From NCBI RefSeq assembly GCF_002933395.1, contig NZ_PKFN01000007.1, positions 62,001 to 126,000 of the forward strand: a DNA stretch of 64,000 bases, given 5' to 3'. Positions 35,686-43,900 of this stretch are shown here, piece by piece. The DNA comes from Yoonia maritima. GTDB lineage: Bacteria; Pseudomonadota; Alphaproteobacteria; Rhodobacterales; Rhodobacteraceae. A program made the position numbers and the translations under genes. Below the pieces are notes generated by a model. It worked only from the letters and a program-made list of their open reading frames with translations. It was not told the DNA's origin and ran no database searches. The stretch's first letter is position 1. Every line of letters begins with the position of its first letter.

Positions 35686-35699
35686 TGTTTCATGAAACA
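35686..35699. other. Perfect 14-bp palindrome TGTTTCATGAAACA
   Basis: A palindrome that equals the ParB site parS (TGTTTCACGTGAAACA) with the two central bases removed. It lies 84 bases before the first ArsC-like gene. It may be an operator of that gene, a degenerate parS or chance. Confidence 0.4.
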
Positions 35700-35782
35700 T
35701 AGACCGCAGGTTCCGCCCATCTTATTGTGCATGACTTCCTGCACCGCTAAGGTCGCCCGGCAACTAAACCGGACCCAAGCAC

Positions 35783-36106
35783 ATGATCCTTTATGGCCTT
35801 CCCACCTGTTCCGACTGCAAGGCGGCTGTCAAGGCGCTTGAAGCTGCGGGGCGGGATGTGGATTTTCGTGATGTGCGGGCCGATCCATTGTCCGAAGCAG
35901 AGTGGGCACCGCTCATTGCGGAATTCGGCGACAATATCATCGACCGTAAGTCACAGACCTACCGCAACCTGAATGCGTGGCTCCGCGAGAGCGAGGCAGA
36001 TGCGCAGCTAGAGGCACAACCCGCCCTCATGGCACGCCCCATCATCACAGATGGAACGCAGTGGACGTTAGGTTGGGGGAGTGACGCCCGGGCGGTCTGG
36101 CTCTAG
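35783..36106 (+). CDS. ArsC/Spx-family (YffB-like) thioredoxin-fold protein
   Basis: A 107-residue thioredoxin-fold protein: LYGLPTCSDCKAAVKALEAAG has a CxxC motif, and the end LMARPIITDGTQWTLGWG matches the ArsC family (RPI/RPV then GF/GW). YffB/ArsC-like members are putative thiol reductases; true arsenate reductase needs an R-rich site not evident here. A paralogue lies 830 bases downstream. No ars genes are nearby. Confidence 0.85.
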   Translation: MILYGLPTCSDCKAAVKALEAAGRDVDFRDVRADPLSEAEWAPLIAEFGDNIIDRKSQTYRNLNAWLRESEADAQLEAQPALMARPIITDGTQWTLGWGSDARAVWL

Positions 36107-36417
36107 GGGTGTGGGTCGGCAAAGATGTGCCGATCTTTGTCTGCCGAAATGCTAGATTGGTGGCGAAAACGCCATCAAAATGAAAATTCCGACTGATTCT
36201 GTTGGTCAAAGGCGGTATTTCCTTCAGCCTTACCCAAAGTATAGGTTGAGCGATTCTTCTGGTTGTGGGCTGGTCTCTTTTGCATACCTCAAGGCCGCAT
36301 GACCTAGCGTCACTTGATGCAACCTATCCGCTTTTCCCCATAAGTTATGGGCTGTTTTGCGATATATATGGTTTTGTAAATACGTCCCAGCTAACGAACA
36401 GAGAGCCAGGTCTAGTG
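36107..36417. other. 311-bp gap with a small hairpin
   Basis: CAAAGAT at 36120-36126 pairs with ATCTTTG at 36133-36139 just after the ArsC-like gene, perhaps as a weak terminator without a U-tract. No supportable gene in the rest. Confidence 0.45.
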
Positions 36418-36579
36418 ATGAGTGAACACATGAATACCCAACCAAATACCGACACTGCGCCACGCGACACATTTTCCCCAATCCGCATGGATTTGGTGGA
36501 TCGCTTGACCCGCACTTGCGACCGTCTGGCAAACGGCCAGGCCCACATCGAGCGGGCCAAGCTAAAGATCGCGGCTTAA
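36418..36579 (+). CDS. Small hypothetical protein (53 aa)
   Basis: The frame MSEHMNTQPNTDTAPRDTFSPIRMDLVDRLTRTCDRLANGQAHIERAKLKIAA ends six bases before the cold-shock gene in convergent orientation. The C-terminal half is an amphipathic helix. An AGG lies about 11 bases upstream of the ATG. Composition looks coding, but no family is recognised. Confidence 0.45.
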   Translation: MSEHMNTQPNTDTAPRDTFSPIRMDLVDRLTRTCDRLANGQAHIERAKLKIAA

Positions 36580-36584
36580 CGCGG

Positions 36585-36791
36585 TCAACCCTGCGCTAAG
36601 TTCCCGGCCATCTTGCGGCCGTCTCGTCCTTCGATCAAATCGAAGGTCACCTTTTCATTGTCGGCGAGCCCTGTCAGGCCTGCTTGTTCGACGGCTGAAA
36701 TATGGACGAACACGTCCGATCCGCCTTCATCTGGCGCGATAAATCCAAACCCTTTGGTCGTGTTGAACCATTTTACAGTGCCGCTTGGCAT
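36585..36791 (-). CDS. cspA: Cold-shock protein (CspA family)
   Basis: A 68-residue OB-fold RNA chaperone. The RNP1 motif is KGFGFIAP and RNP2 is VFVHISAV, within GTVKWFNTTKGFGFIAPDEGGSDVFVHISAVEQAG. It binds single-stranded RNA/DNA in the cytoplasm. It is a single gene flanked by convergent and divergent small genes. Whether it is cold-induced cannot be told. Confidence 0.95.
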   Translation of the reverse strand: MPSGTVKWFNTTKGFGFIAPDEGGSDVFVHISAVEQAGLTGLADNEKVTFDLIEGRDGRKMAGNLAQG

Positions 36792-36932
36792 GAGTCTTCC
36801 TCCGTTTCGTCGTCTTTACTTGAGTGAGCGCACCCAAGCCTTGTCTCTCTAGAGTTAGGTGTTCTATGCAAAATGCAAGTGACACTTCGTCTGATTGGCG
36901 AAAGGTTGCGAATTGCTCATTCAGGAGGCGTT

Positions 36933-37262
36933 ATGCGTTTTTTCGGTCTAAAATCATGCGATACGTGTCGCAAAGCATTAAAGGCACTACTCGCTGCGGG
37001 ACACGACCCGCAGGTCATAGATGTTCGCGCTGATGGCGTATCAGACGCGGATCGCGCCCAAATTATTGCCCAGTTTGGTGACAAAGCGATTAACCGCGCT
37101 TCGACAACATGGCGTGGTTTGTCTGATGAGGAAAAGGCCAGTGATCCTGCTGCGCTATTGGCGGCGCACCCAACATTGATGAAGCGCCCAGTAATCGAGG
37201 CCGATGGCCAATGGACGATCGGTTGGAAGGCCGACGCACAGGCCGTACACCTTGGCGAATAG
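36933..37262 (+). CDS. ArsC/Spx-family thioredoxin-fold protein, second copy
   Basis: A 109-residue protein from the ATG at 36933 preceded by AGGAGG. It has FFGLKSCDTCRKALKALLAAG with a CxxC motif and LMKRPVIEADGQWTIGWKADA. It is a paralogue of the protein at 35783. An upstream in-frame start at 36873 lacks a ribosome site. Probably a glutathione- or thioredoxin-dependent reductase of unknown substrate. Confidence 0.87.
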   Translation: MRFFGLKSCDTCRKALKALLAAGHDPQVIDVRADGVSDADRAQIIAQFGDKAINRASTTWRGLSDEEKASDPAALLAAHPTLMKRPVIEADGQWTIGWKADAQAVHLGE

Positions 37263-37305
37263 CCAACGCGTGTTTATGTGACGTCCGAGCAGTAAGGAGA
37301 CACAG

Positions 37306-37674
37306 ATGCGCAATGCCGCACTCACCCTTGGCCTGATTGCAGGCATCATGGGTATTTTTGTTGGCCTGTTTGGCTATGGCTATGCCGAATTGACTGAACG
37401 ACATACTGAGGTGGGGGAGGTGTTTGGTGTCTTCGATAACCCAAGCTTTATCCGTTTTGCGAGCTTCATGGCCCCATTGCTGGCGATTGCAGGTGGTGCG
37501 ATGGCCAAAGCGCGCGCCCTTTGGGGTGGCGGGCTGATGATCCTATCGGCGTTGTGTTTTTACACCGCGTTTGGGTTCAATGTAGCGACCATGTTCCCAA
37601 TTGGATTTGCGGGGCTTGGTGGCGTGTTGGCCATCGCAGCCGGTAAACCGGATGAGCCTAAGGCGCATTTTTGA
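37306..37674 (+). CDS. Small four-helix membrane protein
   Basis: A 122-residue protein with four hydrophobic segments (about 5-27, 47-66, 69-88, 92-111) and Gly/Ala-rich packing. No family is recognised beyond similarity to DUF4064-like membrane proteins. It starts 43 bases after the ArsC-like gene with AAGGAG upstream. Its 3' end overlaps the convergent DoxX gene by 17 bases. Confidence 0.72.
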   Translation: MRNAALTLGLIAGIMGIFVGLFGYGYAELTERHTEVGEVFGVFDNPSFIRFASFMAPLLAIAGGAMAKARALWGGGLMILSALCFYTAFGFNVATMFPIGFAGLGGVLAIAAGKPDEPKAHF

Positions 37675-38209
37675 ACAGCAAGCGGTCGGCGGATAATGCG
37701 CCGGCCCCTTTGAAGACCAGTGTCACCAGACACAGCACCCAGAACGCGCGTTGATCTAGGATTAATCCATCTGGCACGCGATCAAACCACGCGCCCAAAG
37801 TTCCGTCATGTGCAATACCCCCGTGACCGAATAGGTCAGTCAGGGATTGCAACACGATAAACCCAATCATCCCAAGTGCTGCAAGTCGCGTCAAAAGCCC
37901 GATGACGATGAGAAGGGGCAAGATGAACTCGGCCAATGTGCCTGCCGTGACAACCGCCCAATGAAACAGGGATAGTTGCGACGTATCATAGCCCGCCGCC
38001 TCCATCGCGCGAGGAAAGATTTGTACGTATGCGCCTGACGAAGGCGACAAGAAGCCAAATATCCCGTCACCTAATTTGGTCAGGCCCGAATTCCAGAAAT
38101 ACATCAGCAGAACTGCCGCAAAGACAAATCGCGTAAGCAAGGGAAGGGCCTGATCACCTAAACGGTTCAACTGATCGGCGCTCCGGGTAATGAATGGGGG
38201 GAGTTGCAT
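37658..38209 (-). CDS. DoxX-family membrane protein of the bufferin operon
   Basis: A 183-residue DoxX/SURF4-like protein with about four membrane helices; FVFAAVLLMYFWNSGLTKL and AEFILPLLIVIGLLTRLAALGM fit the family. DoxX proteins accompany DUF692/DUF2063/DUF2282 genes (the bufferin operon, bufABCD order), where the DoxX member is called BufD. It is last in the operon here, 11 bases after the DUF2063 gene. Its role in copper handling is not defined. Confidence 0.85.
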   Translation of the reverse strand: MQLPPFITRSADQLNRLGDQALPLLTRFVFAAVLLMYFWNSGLTKLGDGIFGFLSPSSGAYVQIFPRAMEAAGYDTSQLSLFHWAVVTAGTLAEFILPLLIVIGLLTRLAALGMIGFIVLQSLTDLFGHGGIAHDGTLGAWFDRVPDGLILDQRAFWVLCLVTLVFKGAGALSADRLLFKNAP

Positions 38210-38220
38210 GTCTGCTCCTT

Positions 38221-38952
38221 TCAGTGAATTTCAGTAATCGCGGATTGGCCGAGCAAAAGCGACAGCGTCGCGCCTAGATCCAAACGGTCGTCGGTCAGGG
38301 TCTCGCCCAATGGGGTGTTATCCATCAGCGCGGTGACGCAAGTCGCGGTGCTGCGGTCGATAAGGTGGATTTGCGGATCAAAGCCGGGTCGGGTAATCAG
38401 AACTGCTTCAGGCTGCATCACGGGTTTGGGTGCGTCATTGGTGGTATTTGCACGGTATATACCGTGGATTGGATAGTCAGAGGTTAGCACCTGTACCGGC
38501 GGCGCAAGACGCAAGCGCGACGCAAGCAACGCATCTGGTGCAAGCGCGGCGAGCGCCTGAGGGTCAACCGCTGTCGCATCTGCGGCGTGATATGCTCGGC
38601 GCATTGCCAACTCTAGCTTTGCGATGTCAGGTAGATACGGCAGGCTTTGTGCTGGGGGGAAACGGCGCAAGAACTGCGGCATCTTTTCCCCGTAGAACAT
38701 CATCAGCGGAGAAGTCGGTTGATGTTTGCGCAGGTAGACGCCAGCCATCGCACGGAAGAACTGATCGCCGACAAGTTTGCGGATCACCGGAAAGGCGGCC
38801 TCTAGCGCGTCAGACAGGCTGACGGCGACGTTATTGCGGTAGACATCGAAACGTTTTGTTGCGGGTGCGCCGTCGGGGTTTTGCAGCCCAGTCGGGGCAG
38901 GCGCTGCGGGATCAAACAGCCCGGCCTGAAACGCTTCTTGGTTCACTTTCAT
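38221..38952 (-). CDS. bufC: DUF2063 protein, bufferin maturation partner (BufC/HvfC)
   Basis: A 243-residue protein from the ATG ending at 38952, which overlaps the DUF692 stop by four bases (ATGA). The N-terminus QEAFQAGLFDPAAPAPTGL plus RFDVYRNNVAVSLSDALEAAFPVIRKLVG is typical of DUF2063. In bufferin and methanobactin-like clusters this protein recruits the precursor peptide to the DUF692 enzyme. The longer frame to 39012 is not used. Confidence 0.9.
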   Translation of the reverse strand: MKVNQEAFQAGLFDPAAPAPTGLQNPDGAPATKRFDVYRNNVAVSLSDALEAAFPVIRKLVGDQFFRAMAGVYLRKHQPTSPLMMFYGEKMPQFLRRFPPAQSLPYLPDIAKLELAMRRAYHAADATAVDPQALAALAPDALLASRLRLAPPVQVLTSDYPIHGIYRANTTNDAPKPVMQPEAVLITRPGFDPQIHLIDRSTATCVTALMDNTPLGETLTDDRLDLGATLSLLLGQSAITEIH

Positions 38953-39803
38953 GCTGCGACCTTTGTCAGCGCAGTTGCGGCGCGGGTGGCTTCTTTTGCC
39001 AATGTGGCCCAATCGGGCACATCGTTATCCCATTCGATCAACAGCGGCTTTGGGCCAGACCGTTCAAGCGTGTAGTCCAGTAGCGACCAAACAGGATCGA
39101 CGATTGCCTTGCCGTGGCTGTCGATCAGCAGTGGCGCGCCGGTTTCATCTTCGTCCTCGTCATGGCCACCAAGGTGCAATTCGCCGACGGCCTCTAGTGG
39201 GAAGGCGTCGATATAGGCTTGGGGGGATGTTTTGAGGTTGGTCGCGCTGACAAAGACGTTGTTCACGTCAAGTAGCAGGCCACAGCCGGTGCGCGCGGCG
39301 ATCTCGCGTAGGAATTCGGTTTCGGACAGCGTGGATTCCGCAAAGGCCAGATAGCTGGATGGGTTTTCTAATAACATCTGACGACCAAGCGTATCTTGGA
39401 CTTGGGTAATGTGGCTGGCCACCTGCGCAAGCGTTGTTTCGGTGTAGGGCAGGGGTAATAGGTCGTTCAGAAAATGACTGTCGTGGGTCGACCACGCGAG
39501 GTGCTCAGAAAAGCTGGCAGGGTTCAGCCAATCAACAAGATGCTTGAGCCGGGCAAGGTGATCGGGGTCAAGGTCGCCCTCGGATCCGATAGAAAGGCCG
39601 ACACCATGAACCGAAATCGGAAAGCGTTCAGCAAGGTGGCGCAATTGGGCGATGGGGCGTCCGCCGTCACCCATATAGTTTTCAGCATGAATTTCGAGCC
39701 AACCAACAGGGTCAGGATTTTTGATAATGTCAGCGTAGTGCTGTGGCTTGTAGCCAACACCGGGAAGCGGGGGTAGCGGGGCATCGCGAGACACATCAAA
39801 CAT
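38949..39803 (-). CDS. bufB: DUF692 multinuclear iron oxidase (MNIO), bufferin synthase BufB
   Basis: A 284-residue TIM-barrel enzyme of the MbnB/TglH family. Conserved blocks are GVGYKPQHYADI, WLEIHAENYMG, SVHGVGLSIGS, SEHLAWS, LLENPSSYL, LLLDVNNVFVSATN and ELHLGGH, which supply the His, Asp, Glu and Asn metal ligands of MNIOs. In bufferins it modifies precursor cysteines to thiooxazoles. It lies 61 bases downstream of the DUF2282 precursor gene. Confidence 0.93.
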   Translation of the reverse strand: MFDVSRDAPLPPLPGVGYKPQHYADIIKNPDPVGWLEIHAENYMGDGGRPIAQLRHLAERFPISVHGVGLSIGSEGDLDPDHLARLKHLVDWLNPASFSEHLAWSTHDSHFLNDLLPLPYTETTLAQVASHITQVQDTLGRQMLLENPSSYLAFAESTLSETEFLREIAARTGCGLLLDVNNVFVSATNLKTSPQAYIDAFPLEAVGELHLGGHDEDEDETGAPLLIDSHGKAIVDPVWSLLDYTLERSGPKPLLIEWDNDVPDWATLAKEATRAATALTKVAA

Positions 39804-39864
39804 GGCAGGCTCCTGTCAGAACGGGTGTAAGGTGGGCGTAAACCCACCTTACCATATTTTGGGC

Positions 39865-40164
39865 TTATGCAGGGATGTCGCGCTCTAGCGCTTCTAGTGA
39901 ACCCATGCGCTCTTTGCCGTCAGCCATCGCGGGTAGTTCCATCGTTGTGCATGTGCCTTCTGGAACCAGCGACCAAGCGTTGCCCTGATAATCAACAGAA
40001 GATGTGCCTGCGCAGCTTGTGCCTGGGCCAGCAGCACAGTCGTTTTCACCGGCAAGTGAAACACCATAGCATTTTTCGTCAGCAGCGTGGGCAGTCGTTG
40101 CAAGACCAGCAACAGCAGATGCAACAGCAGTAGCAAGAACAAGTGATTTTTTGGTGTTGGACAT
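39865..40164 (-). CDS. bufA: Bufferin precursor (DUF2282), copper-sequestering RiPP
   Basis: A 99-residue precursor with a signal peptide cleaved around residue 27 (...TTAHA-AD). The core contains four cysteines: C32 (KCYGV), C43 (NDCAA), C51 (TSCAGTS) and C72 (GTCTT), the DUF2282/BufA1 pattern. In the bufferin model these are modified by BufB and bind copper in the periplasm. It starts the operon and has GAAGGAAA upstream. A promoter must lie in 40165-40338; no regulator site was recognised. Confidence 0.9.
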   Translation of the reverse strand: MSNTKKSLVLATAVASAVAGLATTAHAADEKCYGVSLAGENDCAAGPGTSCAGTSSVDYQGNAWSLVPEGTCTTMELPAMADGKERMGSLEALERDIPA

Positions 40165-40338
40165 GGAAGGTTTCCTTCAGTTGGATCAAATTTTTGCGTC
40201 GCCTATCAGCGGCGATGCCTAAATGTTAATCGTTCCGGTTGTCGGGTTTCTATTCACAGCCGCGTGCATCGCGTTTCCGTGAGGTCGTGTGAACACGTAT
40301 GGGTTGCTGCGGCGCCCTGTCGCACTAAGGGATTTGAC

Positions 40339-40374
40339 AAAAAAGAACCCGCCGGGCGAAATGCCCGGCGGGTT
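40339..40374 (-). terminator. Intrinsic terminator of thrS
   Basis: A 12-bp G+C-rich stem (AACCCGCCGGGC at 40346-40357 with GCCCGGCGGGTT at 40363-40374) around a five-base loop. On the minus strand it is followed by a run of six T. It lies 26 bases after the thrS stop. Confidence 0.9.
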
Positions 40375-40399
40375 TGTTACAGCTTCCAGCGCTGGAATG

Positions 40400-42346
40400 T
40401 TACAAAAGATCGGGTGCTGTGGCGCTTTTTCCCAACTCTGCAACGATCTCATCAAGAGATGTTACAGACGTTTTGTTTTCGCCAAGGCGGCGGACAGTCA
40501 CAGTTTTCTCGGTCACTTCGCGCGCCCCCAGCGCCAGAATGACCGGAACTTTACCGACAGAGTGTTCACGAACCTTGTAGTTGATCTTCTCATTTCGGGT
40601 GTCGGCCTCGGCGCGGACACCAACGGCGCGCAGCGCTTTGACCACTTCGTTCGCGTAATCATCGGCGTCAGAAACGATGGTCGCAACAACCACCTGACGC
40701 GGGGTCAGCCAGAACGGTAGCTTGCCAGCGTGTTCTTCGATTAAGATACCGATAAAGCGTTCGAACGACCCAAGTGTCGCGCGGTGCAGCATGACGGGGC
40801 GGTGTTTGGCGCCGTCTTCACCAACAAAGTTAGCGTCCAGACGTTCGGGCAGGTTGGCATCTACTTGTAGCGTACCACATTGCCAGTTCCGGCCAATCGC
40901 GTCGGTCAGGGTGAACTCTAGCTTTGGACCGTAGAACGCGCCTTCACCTTCAAGCACTTCGTATTCGTACCCAGCCGCACGGCAGGCATCGCCAAGCGCC
41001 TTTTCCATGTGATCCCATGTTTCATCCGAACCGATCCGCTTTTCAGGGCGGGTGGATAGTTTGATGGTCCAATCGTGGAACCCAAGGTCAGCATAAACCT
41101 TCGACAGGAATTCGATGAAGCGCGCTGTTTCTGCTTCGATCTGATCATCTGTACAGAAGATATGCCCATCATCTTGGGTAAAGCCACGCACACGCATGAT
41201 GCCGTGCAGCGCACCTGACGGTTCGTAGCGGGCACAAGACCCGAATTCCGCCATACGCAACGGCAGGTCACGATAGGATTTAAGACCCTGATTGAAAATC
41301 TGCACGTGGCACGGGCAGTTCATTGGCTTCAGCGCGTTCACGGCTTTTTCGCGGGCATGCTCTTCGTCGACTTCGACGATGAACATGTTCTCTTGGTACT
41401 TTTCCCAGTGGCCTGAGGCTTCCCAAAGCTTCCGATCAACGACTTGCGGGGTGTTCACCTCTACATAGCCGCCCTTACGTTGCTGGCGGCGCATGTAGTC
41501 TTGCAGTTCAGTGTAAACAGTCCAGCCGTTGGGGTGCCAGAACACCTGACCGGGCGCTTCTTCTTGCATGTGGAACAGGTTCATCTCGCGGCCCAGCTTG
41601 CGGTGGTCGCGTTTGGCTGCTTCTTCCAGCATATGCAGGTGGGCTTTCAGGCCTTCTTTGTTGGTAAAGGCCGCGCCGTAGATACGTTGCAGCATCGGGC
41701 GGTCGCTGTCACCGCGCCAGTACGCACCTGCGATAGACATCAGTTTGAAACCGTCCGCCGGAACTTGGCCGGTGTGCTGCAGGTGTGGGCCGCGGCACAG
41801 GTCTTGCCAGTCACCGTGCCAATACATGCGCAGCGGTTCATCACCCGGGATGCTTTCGATCAGCTCGACCTTATAGGGTTCACCGCGATCTTCGTAGTAG
41901 GCGATCGCCTTTTCACGTTCCCAAATCTCGGTCCGGACCTCATCACGCTTGTTGATGATTTCCTTCATCTTCTTTTCGATGACAGTCAGGTCTTCGGGGG
42001 TAAACGGTTCTTTGCGGTCAAAGTCGTAGTACCAACCGTCCTTGATTACCGGCCCAATGGTCACCTGAACGTCAGGCCACAGTTCTTGAACCGCGCGCGC
42101 CATGATGTGCGCCAGATCGTGACGGACCAGTTCTAGCGCGGGTTCTTCGTCTTTCATGGTGTTAATGGCGATACTGCTGTCCGCATCAATCGGCCACTGA
42201 AGATCCCAGTGTTGGTCGTTTACAGTCGCAGAGATCGCTTTTTTGCGCAGCGACGACGAAATGTCAGCAGCGACTTCGGCGGCGGTTACGCCAGCGTCAT
42301 AGGAACGGCTGTTGCCATCAGGAAATGTAAGGGAGATTTGGGCCAT
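40400..42346 (-). CDS. thrS: Threonyl-tRNA synthetase
   Basis: A 648-residue class II synthetase of full length. Domains in order: TGS (about 1-62), editing domain with [15 protein letters not shown] and the [10 protein letters not shown] segment, catalytic core with zinc ligands in [10 protein letters not shown] and [11 protein letters not shown], and the anticodon-binding domain from about 545. It charges tRNA-Thr in the cytoplasm. A single gene ends in an intrinsic terminator. It is the best housekeeping marker here for phylogeny. Confidence 0.98.
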   Translation of the reverse strand: MAQISLTFPDGNSRSYDAGVTAAEVAADISSSLRKKAISATVNDQHWDLQWPIDADSSIAINTMKDEEPALELVRHDLAHIMARAVQELWPDVQVTIGPVIKDGWYYDFDRKEPFTPEDLTVIEKKMKEIINKRDEVRTEIWEREKAIAYYEDRGEPYKVELIESIPGDEPLRMYWHGDWQDLCRGPHLQHTGQVPADGFKLMSIAGAYWRGDSDRPMLQRIYGAAFTNKEGLKAHLHMLEEAAKRDHRKLGREMNLFHMQEEAPGQVFWHPNGWTVYTELQDYMRRQQRKGGYVEVNTPQVVDRKLWEASGHWEKYQENMFIVEVDEEHAREKAVNALKPMNCPCHVQIFNQGLKSYRDLPLRMAEFGSCARYEPSGALHGIMRVRGFTQDDGHIFCTDDQIEAETARFIEFLSKVYADLGFHDWTIKLSTRPEKRIGSDETWDHMEKALGDACRAAGYEYEVLEGEGAFYGPKLEFTLTDAIGRNWQCGTLQVDANLPERLDANFVGEDGAKHRPVMLHRATLGSFERFIGILIEEHAGKLPFWLTPRQVVVATIVSDADDYANEVVKALRAVGVRAEADTRNEKINYKVREHSVGKVPVILALGAREVTEKTVTVRRLGENKTSVTSLDEIVAELGKSATAPDLL

Positions 42347-42424
42347 ATGTTCGGCTCCTCGTCAGTTTGGCGCCCACGGAACGCCCGGTTGCGGGTTATG
42401 TGTGTGCTGCTAAATGGAGCCAAT

Positions 42425-42455
42425 AAAAACGGCTGTCAAGCAATGCCTGACAGCC
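42425..42455 (-). terminator. Intrinsic terminator of the ArsR-SRPBCC operon
   Basis: GGCTGTCA at 42431-42438 pairs perfectly with TGACAGCC at 42448-42455 around nine bases, followed on the minus strand by GTTTTTATT. It lies just after the MAPEG-like relic. Confidence 0.85.
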
Positions 42456-42463
42456 GAAATAGT

Positions 42464-42604
42464 TCAGGGTGCTGTAAAGACAGCAATTCCCATGACCAGA
42501 ACGCAAAGCACGCCAAGATTAAAGATCAACGGGCGCAGCGGCATTTTCAATCGGCCAGAGATCATCCCGACGGCATGAATGATCCTGATCCAGAAAAACG
42601 CGGT
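42464..42604 (-). pseudogene. MAPEG-like C-terminal relic
   Basis: Read through in the same frame after the SRPBCC stop, about 45 residues run FWIRIIHAVGMISGRLKMPLRPLIFNLGV and LCVLVMGIAVF before a stop at 42464. The RIIHAVGM segment and final membrane helix resemble the end of MAPEG-family proteins (RIAHALGM...). There is no start codon, so this is likely the tail of a deleted gene. Identification is by eye and tentative. Confidence 0.4.
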
Positions 42605-43054
42605 TCACATACCCTCCATCAGATATGCGCCGCCAAAGTGCGCGGGTTTGCCGGTTTCCAACCAAGTTTTAAGCCCTGCGATGCTGCGTACCCAGCCGTC
42701 TGCAGTGCCGTCTGACGGATCGTTGTTCAGGTTTTCATGCAATACGGTCAGACAGCAAAAATCGCCTTCGACTGCGATTTCATAGGTAATCTTGGATGGT
42801 GGGGCATCGGGTTCCCAAGTTGGTTCAAAGGTCGTGACAAGCTTGGTCTTAGGCGTCACCACTAGGTCGCAAGCATAAAGGGTGACGGTACCGTCAGGCA
42901 TCATATAGGTGACTTTGTCGTTATCGCGTGTCGCGGTTTGTTGAAGAAAATCATAGTGCTGGAAAGCATCGGCATTTATCAACGCGTCCCACAACGCGTC
43001 TTGGGTGCAGTTAATATAGGTTTGCATCATAAATTTTGGTTTATCAGTCATCAT
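42605..43054 (-). CDS. SRPBCC (AHSA1-type) ligand-binding protein
   Basis: A 149-residue START/AHSA1-fold protein: MMQTYINCTQDALWDALINADAFQHYDF at the start, then KLVTTFEPTWEPDAPPSKITYEI, then CLTVLHENLNND, ending WVRSIAGLKTWLETGKP. The family binds hydrophobic ligands. It closely parallels the C-terminal half of the ArsR fusion encoded 12 bases upstream (same FMMQT-I-CTQDALW opening), so the two look like a tandem duplication. Ligand unknown. Confidence 0.87.
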   Translation of the reverse strand: MMTDKPKFMMQTYINCTQDALWDALINADAFQHYDFLQQTATRDNDKVTYMMPDGTVTLYACDLVVTPKTKLVTTFEPTWEPDAPPSKITYEIAVEGDFCCLTVLHENLNNDPSDGTADGWVRSIAGLKTWLETGKPAHFGGAYLMEGM

Positions 43055-43065
43055 CGTTTCCTTTG

Positions 43066-43809
43066 TTACATCGCCGCTTTAAGCGCAGCGCCAGTTTCGA
43101 GGTATGATTTGAGAGAGGCTGCTAATCGCGCCCAGCCTTCGGCAAATCCTTCTTGGCCCGGTGCGATATCGTAATGTTCAATGGTCAGTTTGCATTGACC
43201 TCCCTGATCTTCGATCAGATAGACCATGTGGCTAGACGGGGCATTGGGACCCATGAAAAGCGGTTCAAACGTCATCGCAATACGGGTTTTGGGATCAAAT
43301 GCGGTCGTCACTTGTCGCAACATTGCGTCGCCATTGGGCAGGATAAACGCGGTCGGTTGATCGATAGCAGCATTCCCTTGCACCACGTTACAGGCAAAGT
43401 GATAGGCCGCCATTTGGTCAGCCTCTGTCAGGGCAGACCAAAGCGCATCTTGGGTGCAGCGGATAAATGTCTGCATCATGAAATCGGGTTTTCCCATTCT
43501 CGTGTCTCTCTCAAGTTTCTGTTTTAATGCGGTCAAAGCACGGGCCTGTGGCTGCAAAAATGGTGCAACCCAGCGATCCATCAATTCCTGTAACGGGAGT
43601 GCATTTAGATAGTGATATTTGAACCGCCCTTGTCTGCGCGTGACGATCAGCCCTGCGTCTTCAAGTGACTTCAGGTGTTTCATTACGCCAAAACGGCTCA
43701 GACTTAGCACCTGTTCAAGATCACTTAGGCTTTGTCCGTCTTGCTTGCGCAAGCTGTCTAATAGCGCACGGCGGGCAGGGTCGTTGAGAGCTTTGAATAT
43801 CTTGTCCAT
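43066..43809 (-). CDS. ArsR regulator fused to SRPBCC domain
   Basis: A 247-residue fusion. Residues 1-95 are an ArsR winged helix (FKALNDPARRALLDSLRKQDGQSLSDLEQVL, then LSRFGVMKHLKSLEDAGLI, then RRQGRFKYHYLN). Residues about 105-240 are an AHSA1/SRPBCC domain. Such fusions are thought to sense a small hydrophobic ligand directly. A GTTACT-TTTT-AGTAAC palindrome sits 15 bases upstream and is the likely autoregulatory operator. The downstream SRPBCC gene is co-transcribed. Confidence 0.88.
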   Translation of the reverse strand: MDKIFKALNDPARRALLDSLRKQDGQSLSDLEQVLSLSRFGVMKHLKSLEDAGLIVTRRQGRFKYHYLNALPLQELMDRWVAPFLQPQARALTALKQKLERDTRMGKPDFMMQTFIRCTQDALWSALTEADQMAAYHFACNVVQGNAAIDQPTAFILPNGDAMLRQVTTAFDPKTRIAMTFEPLFMGPNAPSSHMVYLIEDQGGQCKLTIEHYDIAPGQEGFAEGWARLAASLKSYLETGAALKAAM

Positions 43810-43823
43810 AGAATCGCTTATAT

Positions 43824-43839
43824 GTTACTTTTTAGTAAC
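43824..43839. promoter_or_regulatory. Palindromic operator of the ArsR-SRPBCC gene
   Basis: GTTACT-TTTT-AGTAAC is a perfect 6-bp inverted repeat with four-base spacer. A second related site GGTAACC lies at 43850-43856. Placement just before the ArsR start fits autorepression. Confidence 0.55.
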
Positions 43840-43900
43840 GTGATAATAGGGTAACCTAATGGGGCTTGCAGGATAGCGCTGCTTGTGATGATTTCACCCT

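Noticed and set aside
35686-35699. Genuine parS site
   Set aside because: Two central bases of the consensus are missing; kept only as a weak observation.
35329-35700. Several open frames across the 16-bp tandem repeat on both strands
   Set aside because: The repeat has no stop codons in most frames; the translations are simple repeats of CASHPLRFAPPALRTP type.
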